Source: Exiguobacterium sp. s146 (lineage in GTDB: Bacteria; Bacillota; Bacilli; Exiguobacteriales; Exiguobacteriaceae). From it: a stretch of DNA of 64,000 bases. The notes beneath the pieces were generated by a model. The model had not been told where the DNA came from and did no database searches. It saw only the letters and a list, made by a program, of their open reading frames with translations. The stretch's first letter is position 1. Each line of letters starts with the position of its first letter. Position numbers and translations under genes: made by a program. The stretch spans positions 806,001 to 870,000 of the forward strand of contig NZ_JACSMA010000001.1 of the NCBI RefSeq assembly GCF_018618415.1, in the 5' to 3' direction. Shown piece by piece: positions 16,018 to 25,430 of the stretch.

Positions 16018-17748
16018 ATGGATTACGGAATCTACGGAATTTTAATTGGAATCATTGTCATCGCATTAGGGGCCATGCTGGGAAGCATGCTCGTACGAAG
16101 GAATTTTTACCAGAAAATTGATGATTTAGACATGCGTAAACAAAGTGTGCTCAGCGCCAGTGTGCCGGCCGAACTGCAAAAGTTCAAGCAGTGGCCGATG
16201 GAAGGCGAGACGAAAGAGAAGTTCGAACGATGGCACCAGTCCTGGGACGAACTCGTCAGCGTACATACGGGGCAAATCGATGAGGCACTCTATCATGCCG
16301 AAGAAGATTTGGACAAATATCGCTTCCTTAAAGTGAAATCCGATTTGAACGCGACGGAACAGTTGATTGAAGAGCTCGAGGCGATGGTACACGCCATGCT
16401 CGACGAGATGGATGAATTCAATCAGCACCATTCGTCGCTCCTCGATATCGTCAAAAAAGACGAGAAAGAGTTGTATCAATTCCGGAAGACGCTCGTCGCC
16501 CAAAACAGCGCGTTCGGTCCGACGTATGAGCTCGTCGAGTCTGAAATCGCGGCAGCGGAAGCGAAGCGGACAGAGATGATCACGTTGAAGCAAGAAGGAC
16601 AAGTATCTGAGGCGTATCTCGCCGGTCAAGCCTTGTCTGAGAAAGTGACGAAGATTCGTGAACTCGTCGGTGTCATCCCGCAGTTCGTGCGCACGGTGCA
16701 AATCGACTTGAAACAACAGCTCAACCAGTTGCGTTCAGGTCATAAAGAGATGCAAATGGACGGCTACGCGCTTGAGCCGCTCGGTTTAATGGAAGAGATC
16801 GAGCAAGCTGAAGATCGTCGTTCCGCGCTCATGGATCGCATCGAACAACTCGACTTCGATCATTTCGAGATGGATATGCAACAACTCAGCTCGGACATCG
16901 ACCAGCTGTTCGAAGCGTTCCGGACCGAAGTCGATGCACGTCAATACGTGAAAAAAGAATTCGCGACCGTGAAAGAACGTGACCGCCAAACGAGTGAAGT
17001 GATGGCTCGTCTCCATCAAGAGATGTCCCGCCTGGTCAGCAACTACGAGATTAACGCCCGTGTCGGCGAAGAGTTTGAACAGCTCGAACGTGAGCGCGCG
17101 ACGCTCACAGCGAACGTGCTCGACATCGAACAGGCGCTCGTCGCCCAGATGATCCCGTTCAGCATGATCAAATCGAAAGTACAAGAAGCGAAGCGTTCGC
17201 TCGATCAGTTCAGTGCGATGCATGAGCGGTTCATCGAGAACACGAACTCCCTTCGTAAAGAAGAGCTCGAAGTCCGCAACAAACTCGATTCATGGAAGCG
17301 CGAACTGTCGGCCCATCGCCGTCTGCTCGCGAAGAGCGCCATGCCGGTCGTCCCGACCGATTTGACGAGCGATATGCGCCAATTACAAAAAGGCGTACAA
17401 TCGTTGGACGAACAGTTCGAGAAGGCACCGTTCAATATGACGTATATCGTCGGCCTTAGCCACGACGTCGAAGAGACGATGGACAACTTCAGGGACCGGG
17501 TCAAAGCACTTTTGCGCCAAGTCACGTATGCCGAACAGCTCCTGCAGTATGCGAACCGCTATCGCCGTCGCGACAACGAGGTGCATATCGCCTTGACGCT
17601 CGCCGAGAACAAGTTCTTGCATGGGGAGTATGGGACGGCCGTCGAGATCGGTGAACGTGTCCTCGGGCGCTTCGATGAAGGGGCGGCCCGTGAAATTCGC
17701 CAACGTGTCGAAAAAGGATTGGAACAGCAAGAGCTATTACGAAAATAA
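16018..17748 (+). CDS. ezrA: Septation ring formation regulator EzrA
   Basis: A 576-aa membrane-anchored cell-division regulator. One N-terminal transmembrane helix (about residues 4-25, out-in topology) is followed by a cytoplasmic spectrin-like coiled-coil body to the C-terminus. EzrA binds FtsZ, limits aberrant Z-rings and links division to PBP1 in Bacillus. Family segments: FERWHQSWDELV (about 64-75) and AEEDLDKYRF (about 90-99). Start chosen at ATG 16018 behind GGAGG (16002-16006); the in-frame TTG at 16000 overlaps that site. The 237-nt upstream gap is A/T-rich with -10-like TATAAT/TATACT sequences near 15920-15950 but no clean promoter. Confidence 0.94.
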   Translation: MDYGIYGILIGIIVIALGAMLGSMLVRRNFYQKIDDLDMRKQSVLSASVPAELQKFKQWPMEGETKEKFERWHQSWDELVSVHTGQIDEALYHAEEDLDKYRFLKVKSDLNATEQLIEELEAMVHAMLDEMDEFNQHHSSLLDIVKKDEKELYQFRKTLVAQNSAFGPTYELVESEIAAAEAKRTEMITLKQEGQVSEAYLAGQALSEKVTKIRELVGVIPQFVRTVQIDLKQQLNQLRSGHKEMQMDGYALEPLGLMEEIEQAEDRRSALMDRIEQLDFDHFEMDMQQLSSDIDQLFEAFRTEVDARQYVKKEFATVKERDRQTSEVMARLHQEMSRLVSNYEINARVGEEFEQLERERATLTANVLDIEQALVAQMIPFSMIKSKVQEAKRSLDQFSAMHERFIENTNSLRKEELEVRNKLDSWKRELSAHRRLLAKSAMPVVPTDLTSDMRQLQKGVQSLDEQFEKAPFNMTYIVGLSHDVEETMDNFRDRVKALLRQVTYAEQLLQYANRYRRRDNEVHIALTLAENKFLHGEYGTAVEIGERVLGRFDEGAAREIRQRVEKGLEQQELLRK

Positions 17749-17757
17749 TGATGCATG

Positions 17758-17801
17758 AAGATTGACGTAAACGGGAATTAACGTGTACGTCAATCTTTTT
17801 T
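17758..17801 (+). terminator. Terminator after ezrA
   Basis: AAGATTGACGT (17758-17768) pairs with ACGTCAATCTT (17787-17797), followed by T residues. Confidence 0.85.
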
Positions 17802-17822
17802 GAATCGAGGAGGAATTTTGTG

Positions 17823-19394
17823 ATGGGAACGCTATGGGTTAACGGAAAGATTTATACGATGAATAAAGAGCATGAACAGGCGCGCGCCATGTACGTCGAG
17901 CACGGCCGGATTTTGAAGATGGGGGAAGAAGGCCACCTTCGTCGTACATACGCCGGGAGAATCAAAGACATTGTGAATCTAGAAGGGAAGAGCGTCTATC
18001 CGGCGTTCACCGACTCGCACATCCATTTGATCGGGTACGGGGAAGCGCTCGACCGAATCGATGCGACCGAGACGACAGATTTGCAAGCGCTGCTCGAATC
18101 GATGAAGCAAAAGGACGGAAACGACGACTGGATCGTCGCGGAAGGGTTCAATGACCGTCTGCTCGGCGAGATGCCGACGCGCGAGATGATTGATGCCGTC
18201 ATCCCGGACCGTCCCGTCGTGTTGAAGCGGGTCTGTCGCCACGTCGCCGTCGTCAACTCGAAAGGATTGGAGCGGCTCGGATTGATTCATCACACCGTCA
18301 TCGAAGGCGGGAAGCTCGGACGCGATGCGGACGGCAAGTTGAACGGGGTGCTGTACGATGCAGCGCTCGACCTGCTCCACAAAGAGCTGGGCGGGAATCG
18401 CGAGAAAAACGTCGCCTCGCTCCACCGGGCCATCGACTCGTTGTTCGCACACGGCATCGTCAACGCCCATACAGAAGACCTGTTTTATCACGGCGACCCA
18501 CTCGAGACGATTCAAGCGTATGAAAACGTGTTGGCGGACCTCCCGTTCCACGCGCATCTGCTCGTCCATGAACAAGTCGTCGACACGTTGATTCGTCACG
18601 ATGCGCTCGTCAAGCGTCCGCGGTTTGATTTTGGGGCGATGAAACTGTTCGTCGACGGTTCGTTCGGTGGACGGACGGCACTCTTGTCCGAACCGTACAC
18701 GGATGATCCGGCACAGCGAGGAATCGAGGTCCATCGCCCGGACCATCTCGAGGCACTCGTTAAAAAGGCGCGGTCATACGGGATGAACGTGGCGGCCCAC
18801 GTGATCGGGGATGCGGCGGCCGAACAGTTTATCACGCTGCTCGAGAAATATCCGGCCAAGCGCGGGACGCGGGATCGCATCATCCACGCCTCACTCTTGA
18901 ACGACTCGCTCTTGAAACGGATTCAAGCGCTTCCGGTGTTAATCGATGCCCAACCGATTTTCTTGTCGGACGACATGAACTTATTGTTTGACCGGCTCGG
19001 CAACGACCGCGTCGATGACGCGTATCGCTTCAAATCGATGCTCGATACGGGCGCGCTCGTCCTTGGAGGCAGTGACGCCCCGATTTCTACCGTCGATGTG
19101 CGCAAAGGGTTGTATGCGGCGGTCACGCGTCAGTCGTTTGAAGAGTCTGGCGCGCTCAACCCGCCCGAACGCCTATCGATGTACGAGGCACTCCGCAGCT
19201 TCACGTATGCGCCACGTGTCGCCACGGGCACACACGGACGCGACGGTTTGTTGATTCAAAGCTATAACGCGACGTTCACGGTATGGGAAGAGGACTTCTT
19301 CGACCTGCGTGGACGCGACATCCTCGACAATCGACTCGTCATGACGGTCGTCGAGGGGACGCCGGTATATGAAGCCGACGTCGTCAACGCATAA
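17823..19394 (+). CDS. Amidohydrolase-3 family metal-dependent hydrolase (YtcJ-like)
   Basis: A 523-aa amidohydrolase-superfamily enzyme with an N-terminal beta domain (about 1-55) and a TIM barrel. Metal ligands are visible in FTDSHIHL (about residues 62-69), with FVDGSFGGRTALL (about 276), the later His in AAHVIGDAA (about 323) and the catalytic Asp in GGSDAPIST (about 417). Family members hydrolyse amides, imines or cyclic ureides; the substrate is not predictable. ATG 17823 is preferred (GAGGAGG at 17807-17813); GTG at 17820 is possible. Neighbours nadK and ytcJ are also adjacent in B. subtilis. Confidence 0.85.
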   Translation: MGTLWVNGKIYTMNKEHEQARAMYVEHGRILKMGEEGHLRRTYAGRIKDIVNLEGKSVYPAFTDSHIHLIGYGEALDRIDATETTDLQALLESMKQKDGNDDWIVAEGFNDRLLGEMPTREMIDAVIPDRPVVLKRVCRHVAVVNSKGLERLGLIHHTVIEGGKLGRDADGKLNGVLYDAALDLLHKELGGNREKNVASLHRAIDSLFAHGIVNAHTEDLFYHGDPLETIQAYENVLADLPFHAHLLVHEQVVDTLIRHDALVKRPRFDFGAMKLFVDGSFGGRTALLSEPYTDDPAQRGIEVHRPDHLEALVKKARSYGMNVAAHVIGDAAAEQFITLLEKYPAKRGTRDRIIHASLLNDSLLKRIQALPVLIDAQPIFLSDDMNLLFDRLGNDRVDDAYRFKSMLDTGALVLGGSDAPISTVDVRKGLYAAVTRQSFEESGALNPPERLSMYEALRSFTYAPRVATGTHGRDGLLIQSYNATFTVWEEDFFDLRGRDILDNRLVMTVVEGTPVYEADVVNA

Positions 19395-19395
19395 G

Positions 19396-19432
19396 AAAAG
19401 GCTAGCCGTCCACGAGGGACGGCTAGCCTTTT
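19396..19432. terminator. Bidirectional terminator, amidohydrolase / nadK
   Basis: A 16-bp stem AAAAGGCTAGCCGTCC (19396-19411) with GGACGGCTAGCCTTTT (19417-19432) between convergent genes. Confidence 0.9.
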
Positions 19433-19437
19433 ATCGT

Positions 19438-20247
19438 TTAGAAAAATGAACGCTGGACTTTGTGCCAGAACGAGTTGTTTTTCAGTTTGACCGTCTTGAC
19501 GACCTGATCGGACAGTTCGATATCGATGCGGTCCGTGTATTTCAAGCTGAGCGCTTCGTTGTCCATGCCGATAATCGGATAGTCGTTCCCATCCTCGACG
19601 ATGCGGAGCGAGAGTTTACGCGAGTCGTGCACGATGAAGGACGAGCCGAGCGTACGGTAGCGGTTGTTGTTCACCGAGGCGATCTCGCTCACTTGCATAC
19701 ATGGGATGAGCGGGTCGACGATGGCGCCGTCGAGTGATTTGTTATACGCTGTCGAACCAGTCGGTGTCGAAACGACCATGCCGTCGCCGCGGAACGTCTC
19801 GAAATGGAGATCGTCGATATACACTTCGATGGCGAGCGATTTGATGATACTCGACTTGATCGAGGCTTCGTTCAAGCAAAGCATTGGCGTCGATTCATTG
19901 ATGGACGCCGACAAGAGCGGGTATTTCCGCACCTCGAGACCAGCTTCGATGCGGGCGCTGTTGTCCGAGAACAAGCGATCGACTTCGTCGAGCTTATGTA
20001 TATCGAAGTCGCAGTAAAACTCGTTCAAGCCGCGGCCGAACCCGACATAGATGGCATTTTGACGGAATCCCGTATAGCGCACGGCCTGCAAGAACGCGCC
20101 ATCTCCCCCGATGGCGACGATGATGTTGGCGTCTTCCGGACGATTGACGACGTTGAAGCCGTATTTCTCACCGATCTCGGTTAATTTCTTTACTTCTTTA
20201 GTAAAGTCGTTGACGTTACGATGGTACAAATAAACGTTGTTTCTCAT
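19438..20247 (-). CDS. nadK: NAD kinase
   Basis: A 269-aa enzyme that phosphorylates NAD to NADP. The phosphate-binding GGDG motif is in VAIGGDGAFLQAVR (about residues 44-57), the NAD-binding segment is SLCLNEASIKS-like near 125, and the glycine-rich GDGMVVSTPTGSTAY (about 150-164) is typical. Start placed at the ATG for MRNNVYLYH because AAAGGGG lies nine nt upstream; two earlier in-frame ATGs overlap or precede that site. Single-gene unit divergent from tpx. Confidence 0.93.
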   Translation of the reverse strand: MRNNVYLYHRNVNDFTKEVKKLTEIGEKYGFNVVNRPEDANIIVAIGGDGAFLQAVRYTGFRQNAIYVGFGRGLNEFYCDFDIHKLDEVDRLFSDNSARIEAGLEVRKYPLLSASINESTPMLCLNEASIKSSIIKSLAIEVYIDDLHFETFRGDGMVVSTPTGSTAYNKSLDGAIVDPLIPCMQVSEIASVNNNRYRTLGSSFIVHDSRKLSLRIVEDGNDYPIIGMDNEALSLKYTDRIDIELSDQVVKTVKLKNNSFWHKVQRSFF

Positions 20248-20346
20248 CCTAGTCATCCCCTTTGTCAATTGAGTCTCTTTCATTATACAGCGTTTTAGAC
20301 GCTCGATATAGGGAAAATCACAATCAGGCCGTCTGAGGCAGGATGC

Positions 20347-20376
20347 TTGTCATCAAGACGGCGCCATCGCTATGAT
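20347..20376 (+). promoter_or_regulatory. Promoter of tpx
   Basis: TTGTCA (20347-20352), 18-bp spacer, TATGAT (20371-20376), about 35 nt before the start codon. Confidence 0.6.
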
Positions 20377-20411
20377 GAAGAAGTATAAATCATGTTAAAG
20401 GGGATGAAACG

Positions 20412-20900
20412 ATGCCAACATTTAAAGGCAATACCGTTACACTGCAAGGGAACCCGGTCAAAGTCGGAGATACGGCACCGGACTTTACAGCGCTCACGAC
20501 GGCACTTGAAGAAGTGACGCTCGCGTCATACCCAGGCAAGAAATTGATTAGTGTCGTTCCATCGATCGACACAGGTGTCTGTGACACGCAAACACGTGCC
20601 TTCAACGAGAAGGCGGCATCGCTCGGGGGAACCGTCTTGACGGTGTCGAACGACTTGCCGTTCGCGCAACGTCGCTGGTGTGCGGCGTCAGGCCTTGATA
20701 ATGTCATCATGTTATCGGACCACCGCGACCAATCGTTCGCAAAATCGTATGGCGTATTGATGGAAGAGCTCCGTCTACTCGCACGCTCGGTATTCGTCGT
20801 GGACTCGGCTGGTACGGTCCAGTACGTTCAGTACATGGAAGAGATGACAGAGGAAGTCGATTTCGACGCGGCACTCGAGGCGTTTGACGCTGCGAACTGA
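20412..20900 (+). CDS. tpx: Thiol peroxidase
   Basis: A 162-aa atypical 2-Cys peroxiredoxin that reduces lipid and organic peroxides with thioredoxin. The peroxidatic Cys57 is in [13 protein letters not shown] and the resolving Cys90 in FAQRRWC. Start ATG 20412 with AAAGGGG nine nt upstream. Followed by a terminator before ytxK; in B. subtilis tpx (ytgI) also precedes ytxK and ackA. Confidence 0.95.
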   Translation: MPTFKGNTVTLQGNPVKVGDTAPDFTALTTALEEVTLASYPGKKLISVVPSIDTGVCDTQTRAFNEKAASLGGTVLTVSNDLPFAQRRWCAASGLDNVIMLSDHRDQSFAKSYGVLMEELRLLARSVFVVDSAGTVQYVQYMEEMTEEVDFDAALEAFDAAN

Positions 20901-20949
20901 TTCGCTTGGCGAAACGACCACGAATCGCTTACACTAATAGAAGTGAACC

Positions 20950-20977
20950 GACCGGCTCTCCACAAGAGGGCCGGTTT
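20950..20977 (+). terminator. Probable terminator after tpx
   Basis: ACCGGCTCT/AGAGGGCCGGT imperfect stem (one bulge) followed by TTTTG. Confidence 0.6.
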
Positions 20978-20999
20978 TGTATGGAAAGGATGATCGAAG

Positions 21000-21887
21000 A
21001 TGGAACGATTTGAACAACTGTATCGCGATTGGAAGAAAGAAGCGAAGAAGCTGACGACCGACCTTGACCTGTTGCCGCTCGAGGCATTGATTGAAGTGTT
21101 TGAGCGTGTCGATGTCGAACAGGAGAAGACGGATGATGTCCGCAAAGCCGTCAGTCTGCTCGTCCTCGAGGAAACGACGACGCTCCCGCCGAACCACCAG
21201 CCGACGCCAGACGCCGTCAGCCTGTTCATAGGGTACTTGGCGACGAAGCTCGTCAAAGACGGGGCGAACGTGCTCGAACTCGGCAGCGGGACGGGCACTC
21301 TCGTCCACGCCGTGTTGACGCAATTGAAAGATGCCACCGCGCAGGCGGTCGAAGTCGATGAGACGATGCTTCGTCTGTCGTACGCGATCAGCAACTTGCT
21401 CGGCAAACCGGTGTCGTATTTCCATCAAGACGCACTCGCACCGCTATTCGTCGAACCGAGCGACTTGGCGCTCGTCGATTTACCGATCGGTTATTATCCG
21501 AACGACGACATGGCGTCAAGCTATGCCTTGAAACGGAACGAAGGCCATTCCTACTCGCACTTCTTGTTGATCGAGCAGGCGATGCGTCATTTGAAACCAG
21601 GCGGTCACGGGGTCTTTGTCATTCCGAACAATTTGTTTGAACAGGATGACGAAGGGAAATTAAAACAGTGGATGGACCGCGAGGCCGTTGTCAAAGGTGT
21701 TCTTCAATTGCCGACGACGATGTTCAAAGATGAGCGGTATGCGAAAAGCCTCTTGATGTTGCAAAAGCTTGGGGAAGGCGTCAAACGCCCGAAACAGGCA
21801 CTCCTCGTCGAGTTGCCATCGTTCACGGACGTGCGCGCTGTTGCCAATATTGTGAAACAGATTGACGATTGGTTTAAAACAACATAA
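21000..21887 (+). CDS. ytxK: Class I SAM-dependent methyltransferase YtxK
   Basis: A 295-aa protein of the N6-adenine DNA-methylase-like superfamily. The SAM-binding motif I is NVLELGSGTGTLV (about residues 89-101). The motif IV region reads LVDLPIGYYP (about 160), that is DLPIGY rather than the canonical NPPY/DPPY of DNA methylases, so DNA methylation activity is doubtful. It has no target-recognition domain or restriction partner. B. subtilis ytxK occupies the same position upstream of ackA; the substrate is unknown. Confidence 0.85.
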   Translation: MERFEQLYRDWKKEAKKLTTDLDLLPLEALIEVFERVDVEQEKTDDVRKAVSLLVLEETTTLPPNHQPTPDAVSLFIGYLATKLVKDGANVLELGSGTGTLVHAVLTQLKDATAQAVEVDETMLRLSYAISNLLGKPVSYFHQDALAPLFVEPSDLALVDLPIGYYPNDDMASSYALKRNEGHSYSHFLLIEQAMRHLKPGGHGVFVIPNNLFEQDDEGKLKQWMDREAVVKGVLQLPTTMFKDERYAKSLLMLQKLGEGVKRPKQALLVELPSFTDVRAVANIVKQIDDWFKTT

Positions 21888-22013
21888 TTTTTATTGGGCA
21901 AAAGACTTGAAAAACATATGCCATATCAAGTATCTTCATTATGATACAGTTATCGGTTTTTAAGAGAACAGATAAAGACTCGTGTTTAAATCGAAAGGTA
22001 AGAGGTGTATGAC

Positions 22014-23225
22014 ATGACAAAAATTATGGCAGTCAACGCAGGTAGTTCGTCATTAAAGTTCCAACTTCTCGAGATGCCATCTGAGAAGTTGCTCGCCGTC
22101 GGGCTCGTCGAGCGTGTCGGGAAAGAAGATGCGATCTTCACGATTAAATATGGCGAAGGACAAAAGTTCCATATCGTCACGCCGCTTCATTCACATAAAG
22201 AAGCGGTCGAGCTCTCGCTCGAAAAATTGATCGACCTTGATATCATCCAGTCGTTCGATGAAATCGCTGGCGTCGGTCACCGTGTCCTTCACGGAAAAGA
22301 GTTGTACGCGGATTCGGTCGTCATCGACGATGAAGTCATGGCGAACATCGAATCATTCGTCGAACTTGGACCGCTCCACATCCCGCCAAACTTGACGGGG
22401 ATTCGTGCGTTCCAAACGATTTTACCGAACGTGCCGCAAGTTGCGGTCTTCGACACGGCGTTCCACCAGTCGATGCCGGAAGAGAACTTCTTGTACAGCC
22501 TTCCATACGAGTACTACACGGAGCACGGCGTCCGGAAGTACGGTTTCCACGGAACGAGCCACAAGTACGTCACGCAACGTGCGGCTGAACTTCTCGGCCG
22601 TCCGCTTGAAGACCTTCGTTTAATCTCGTGCCACCTCGGTAGCGGTGCGTCAATCGCAGCGGTTGCCGGCGGTCGTTCGATCGATACGACGATGGGCTTC
22701 ACGCCACTCGAAGGAATTACGATGGGAACGCGCTCGGGATCGCTTGACCCGGCCCTTATTCCGTTCTTGATGCAAAAGACAGGCAAGTCAGCTGAAGACG
22801 TATTGAACGTCATGAACAAAGAGTCAGGTGTTTACGGTCTCTCGGGTATCTCGAGTGACTTGCGTGACATCGAGCAGGCAGCGGCTGAAGGCAACCACCG
22901 TGCCGAAGTCTCGCTCAAAATCTTCTCAAACCGTATCCATGGCTACATCGGTCAATATGCGGCAGAGATGAACGGTGTCGATGCGATCATCTTCACAGCT
23001 GGTGTCGGAGAAAACTCTGACGTCATCCGTGAGCGCATCCTTCGTGGCCTTGAGTTCATGGGCGTCTACTGGGACCCATCGCTCAACAACGGAGCACGCG
23101 GTAAAGAGTTGTTCATCAACTACCCGCACTCACCGGTCAAAGTCATCATCATCCCGACGAATGAAGAATTGGTCATCGCGCGCGATACTGTTCGCGTCGC
23201 CAACCTTGTCGAGTCACACGTTTAA
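22014..23225 (+). CDS. ackA: Acetate kinase
   Basis: A 403-aa ASKHA-fold kinase interconverting acetyl phosphate plus ADP with acetate plus ATP; with Pta it forms the overflow route opposite to AcsA. N-terminal [17 protein letters not shown] holds the phosphate-1 motif; [33 protein letters not shown] and the late [11 protein letters not shown] segment are intact. Start ATG 22014 behind AAGAGGTG; GTG 22005 overlaps that site. B. subtilis ackA is activated by CcpA, but I see no good cre in the 126-nt upstream gap. Confidence 0.96.
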   Translation: MTKIMAVNAGSSSLKFQLLEMPSEKLLAVGLVERVGKEDAIFTIKYGEGQKFHIVTPLHSHKEAVELSLEKLIDLDIIQSFDEIAGVGHRVLHGKELYADSVVIDDEVMANIESFVELGPLHIPPNLTGIRAFQTILPNVPQVAVFDTAFHQSMPEENFLYSLPYEYYTEHGVRKYGFHGTSHKYVTQRAAELLGRPLEDLRLISCHLGSGASIAAVAGGRSIDTTMGFTPLEGITMGTRSGSLDPALIPFLMQKTGKSAEDVLNVMNKESGVYGLSGISSDLRDIEQAAAEGNHRAEVSLKIFSNRIHGYIGQYAAEMNGVDAIIFTAGVGENSDVIRERILRGLEFMGVYWDPSLNNGARGKELFINYPHSPVKVIIIPTNEELVIARDTVRVANLVESHV

Positions 23226-23236
23226 TTTGTTGCAGC

Positions 23237-23271
23237 GTCCGTTCCGGATTTATACGGGACGGGCTTTTTTT
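23237..23271 (+). terminator. Terminator after ackA
   Basis: GTCCGTTCCG (23237-23246) pairs with CGGGACGGGC (23255-23264) using G-U pairs, followed by seven T residues. Confidence 0.8.
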
Positions 23272-23366
23272 AGTGCTTTTGTCATAATTCATATGACGTT
23301 GGACGCAGTATAAAATTTGCTTTTGTAACAATCGGCAGAAGAAAACAACGGTTACGTAACAATCAA

Positions 23367-23402
23367 GTCATATTAATTCCTTTAATTGGGAATTAATATG
23401 AC
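23367..23402. repeat. Perfect 14-bp inverted repeat
   Basis: GTCATATTAATTCC (23367-23380) and GGAATTAATATGAC (23389-23402) with an 8-nt loop. No U-tract follows, so it is not a standard terminator. Confidence 0.85.
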
Positions 23403-23426
23403 GAAACATAAAGTTTTTTATTCAAG

Positions 23427-23457
23427 CCGTCATCTTTCCTTAAAAGATGGCGGTTTT
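23427..23457 (+). terminator. Terminator-like hairpin in the ackA downstream gap
   Basis: CCGTCATCTT (23427-23436) pairs with AAGATGGCGG (23444-23453) with one G-U, then TTTT. It lies 155 nt after the ackA terminator, so it may end a short separate transcript. Confidence 0.55.
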
Positions 23458-23646
23458 GTAATACAACCGTAACTTTGATGACACTCAAATGAATTTTAGT
23501 TGTAAACGCACGGTCATACGATTCGTCATATAGTTATCTGGACGAAACATTCGGTAATCGATTCGACATGTTTCAACTGGAACAGCACCACAGATTCGAC
23601 AACACGAACTTACAACTAACAAACCGACTAGGAGAGGACAAACCAC

Positions 23647-24240
23647 ATGCTCAAAAAAATTGGAACGGTCTTACTACTGACGGTCATGACACTCGCTATG
23701 CTCTTACCCCAACAACAAGTTGAGGCGTCTTCAAAGGTTTACGTACAAAGCCAGGTCAACGGATTGAACGTCCGCTCGGCAGGGACGCTCAGCGGTAAAG
23801 TGATTGGGAAAATCAATAAAGGACAACAACTTCAGCGTACCGGCTCAAAAGGAGCTTGGATTCGCGTCAACTACAAAGGCAAGGCAGGTTGGATCGCTAC
23901 AAAGTACTTACGCACCGTGAAGAAAACGGTCGCGAAGGCTAGTGTGAAAACATATACGATGAACGCATCGGCATACACACCGTATTGCAAAGGATGCTCA
24001 GGCGTGACAGCACTAGGTTGGAACGTACGGGCACAAAAACGTAATGTCATCGCTGTCGACCCACGCGTTATCCCGCTTGGTAAAAAAGTACAAGTATACG
24101 TCAGTGGAAAGTTAATGGGCACATACACAGCGGCTGACACAGGCGGCGCCATCAAAGGAAACAAAATCGACATCCTGATGTACTCGCAGAGTTCAGCTCT
24201 CAAATTCGGTCGTAAGACGGTTACTGTCAAGGTGTTATAA
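23647..24240 (+). CDS. Secreted SH3b plus 3D-domain cell-wall protein
   Basis: A 197-aa secreted protein. A signal peptide (residues 1-28, Lys-rich start, hydrophobic core, cleavage near VEA) is followed by a bacterial SH3 domain (about 32-90, NGLNVRSAGTLSGKVIGKI) and a C-terminal 3D domain (about 105-197) whose acidic residues sit in VDPRVIPLG, TAADTGGAIKG and KIDILM. 3D domains occur in lytic-transglycosylase-like and resuscitation-type wall hydrolases such as YocH/YuiC. It probably binds and remodels peptidoglycan. Stands alone between terminators. Confidence 0.88.
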   Translation: MLKKIGTVLLLTVMTLAMLLPQQQVEASSKVYVQSQVNGLNVRSAGTLSGKVIGKINKGQQLQRTGSKGAWIRVNYKGKAGWIATKYLRTVKKTVAKASVKTYTMNASAYTPYCKGCSGVTALGWNVRAQKRNVIAVDPRVIPLGKKVQVYVSGKLMGTYTAADTGGAIKGNKIDILMYSQSSALKFGRKTVTVKVL

Positions 24241-24252
24241 TACGTGAACGAA

Positions 24253-24282
24253 GGGCCATCGCATTTGCGGTGGTCCTTTTTT
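24253..24282 (+). terminator. Terminator after the 3D-domain gene
   Basis: GGGCCATCGCA (24253-24263) pairs with TGCGGTGGTCC (24266-24276) using two G-U pairs, then six T residues. Confidence 0.8.
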
Positions 24283-24393
24283 GATGCGCTGAAACGAATT
24301 CCACCGATGGGAATCGAGGGGTGACGCTTTAAGAAGAAGGAAATTGAATGGTTATCGAGAAAATCATATGCAGGTTGAAAGGGGGGAGTTGAC

Positions 24394-25416
24394 GTGGAGA
24401 AGACTTACGACACGTTGGTCTCATATGTGAAGGCTATTCAGCATTTGAATCAAAGCAGTGCCGCCGCGCTGCTAATCCTGCAAGACAATCGCATCGTATT
24501 CGAACAGTATGACGGATTCCATTCGAATCATGATACAAAAGTCGTTGACGTCAATTCGATGTTCAACGTCGCTTCGGCCCGGAAAAGTTATTTAGGGCTG
24601 GCGATTGCCTATGTGTTGTTTGAGGGCAAGATTCGGCATCTTGATGATTTGGTCTCTGATTATTTTGACGAGTGTGACGCGGACACGTTTCGAGGGACGA
24701 CGATTCGGCATGTGGTCACGCACTCACACGGATTGAACCGGGATGAGGCGGGTGTGGTATTTCGGGAGTTCGAGGCGGGTAAAGGATGGGCATATCGGGG
24801 CGTGAACGTCGAAATCGTGACGGATTTGTTTAAACGGTTGTATGGATATGACTTCACGCACTTATTGAGAGAGCGGGTGTTTCGGCCGATGGGACTCTCG
24901 CGGACGGAATGGGCGACTGACGCGGCACCGAGTCTCGTCAAAGTCGTGGACGATCCTGACGAGGAAGCGTCGTATAAGTTGTATCCATTTGATGATGGGA
25001 TGGGGTCGAACCTACATTCGACTGCGCGAGAATTTGCAGCATGGGGCAATCTTCATTTAAATAACGGACGGCATCACGGCGTTCAGATTGTGCCGGAAGA
25101 AGTGATTCGTATCGCGACATCGATTCAAAGTCCGGCATATCCCAACTCAACGTTCCCGACGAACGGGCTGTTCTGGTATGTCCAAGGCGAGCCGAAAGCG
25201 TGGAGCGAACTAGGGGAGGCTGTACCGGCAGGATCGTATCAAATCCTCGGGAACACCGGGCCGTTGCTATTGGTCATTCCCGCCTATCGAGCCGTCGTCG
25301 TCAGGATGTATAATAAGCGCTATAACTATGGGGGCGACCGATACCTCGATTATCTTCGCGAGTTCAGTGATCTGGCGGCTGAGACGGTTCGGTCGACTAA
25401 CGACCCGATGCCATAA
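24394..25416 (+). CDS. Serine hydrolase, class C beta-lactamase-like fold
   Basis: A 340-aa protein of the beta-lactamase/transpeptidase-like superfamily. The S-x-x-K nucleophile motif is S61-A-R-K64 (FNVASARKSYLGL), followed by HVVTHSHGLNRDE (about 106-118) and WAYRGVN (about 132-138) at the Tyr motif position; LGNTGPLLLVIP near 285 is the HTG/KTG equivalent. No signal peptide or transmembrane segment, so probably a cytosolic esterase or peptidase; the substrate is unknown. Start is GTG 24394 behind GGGGGGAG, as no in-frame ATG lies nearby. Isolated gene. Confidence 0.8.
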   Translation: MEKTYDTLVSYVKAIQHLNQSSAAALLILQDNRIVFEQYDGFHSNHDTKVVDVNSMFNVASARKSYLGLAIAYVLFEGKIRHLDDLVSDYFDECDADTFRGTTIRHVVTHSHGLNRDEAGVVFREFEAGKGWAYRGVNVEIVTDLFKRLYGYDFTHLLRERVFRPMGLSRTEWATDAAPSLVKVVDDPDEEASYKLYPFDDGMGSNLHSTAREFAAWGNLHLNNGRHHGVQIVPEEVIRIATSIQSPAYPNSTFPTNGLFWYVQGEPKAWSELGEAVPAGSYQILGNTGPLLLVIPAYRAVVVRMYNKRYNYGGDRYLDYLREFSDLAAETVRSTNDPMP

Positions 25417-25430
25417 GCGACTCCACACGA

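Larger units (their letters stand above)
23272..23646. other. 375-nt intergenic region rich in dyads, ackA to 3D-domain gene
   Basis: No coding ORF is credible here. It holds two copies of GTAACAATC (23325-23333, 23356-23364), the perfect palindrome GTTACGTAAC (23351-23360), a 14-bp inverted repeat (23367-23402), a terminator-like hairpin (23427-23457) and a WalR-like box (23457-23473). I could not identify a clean promoter for the downstream gene, which has AGGAGAGGA as ribosome-binding sequence. Confidence 0.6.

Noticed and set aside
21000-21887. Possible DNA methyltransferase of a restriction-modification system
   Set aside because: The catalytic motif is DLPIGY, not NPPY/DPPY; no specificity domain or nuclease is nearby, and the order tpx-ytxK-ackA identifies it as YtxK.
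23272-23646. c-di-AMP (ydaO-type) riboswitch before the 3D-domain gene
   Set aside because: Such riboswitches often precede wall hydrolase genes, but none of the conserved core segments is present here.
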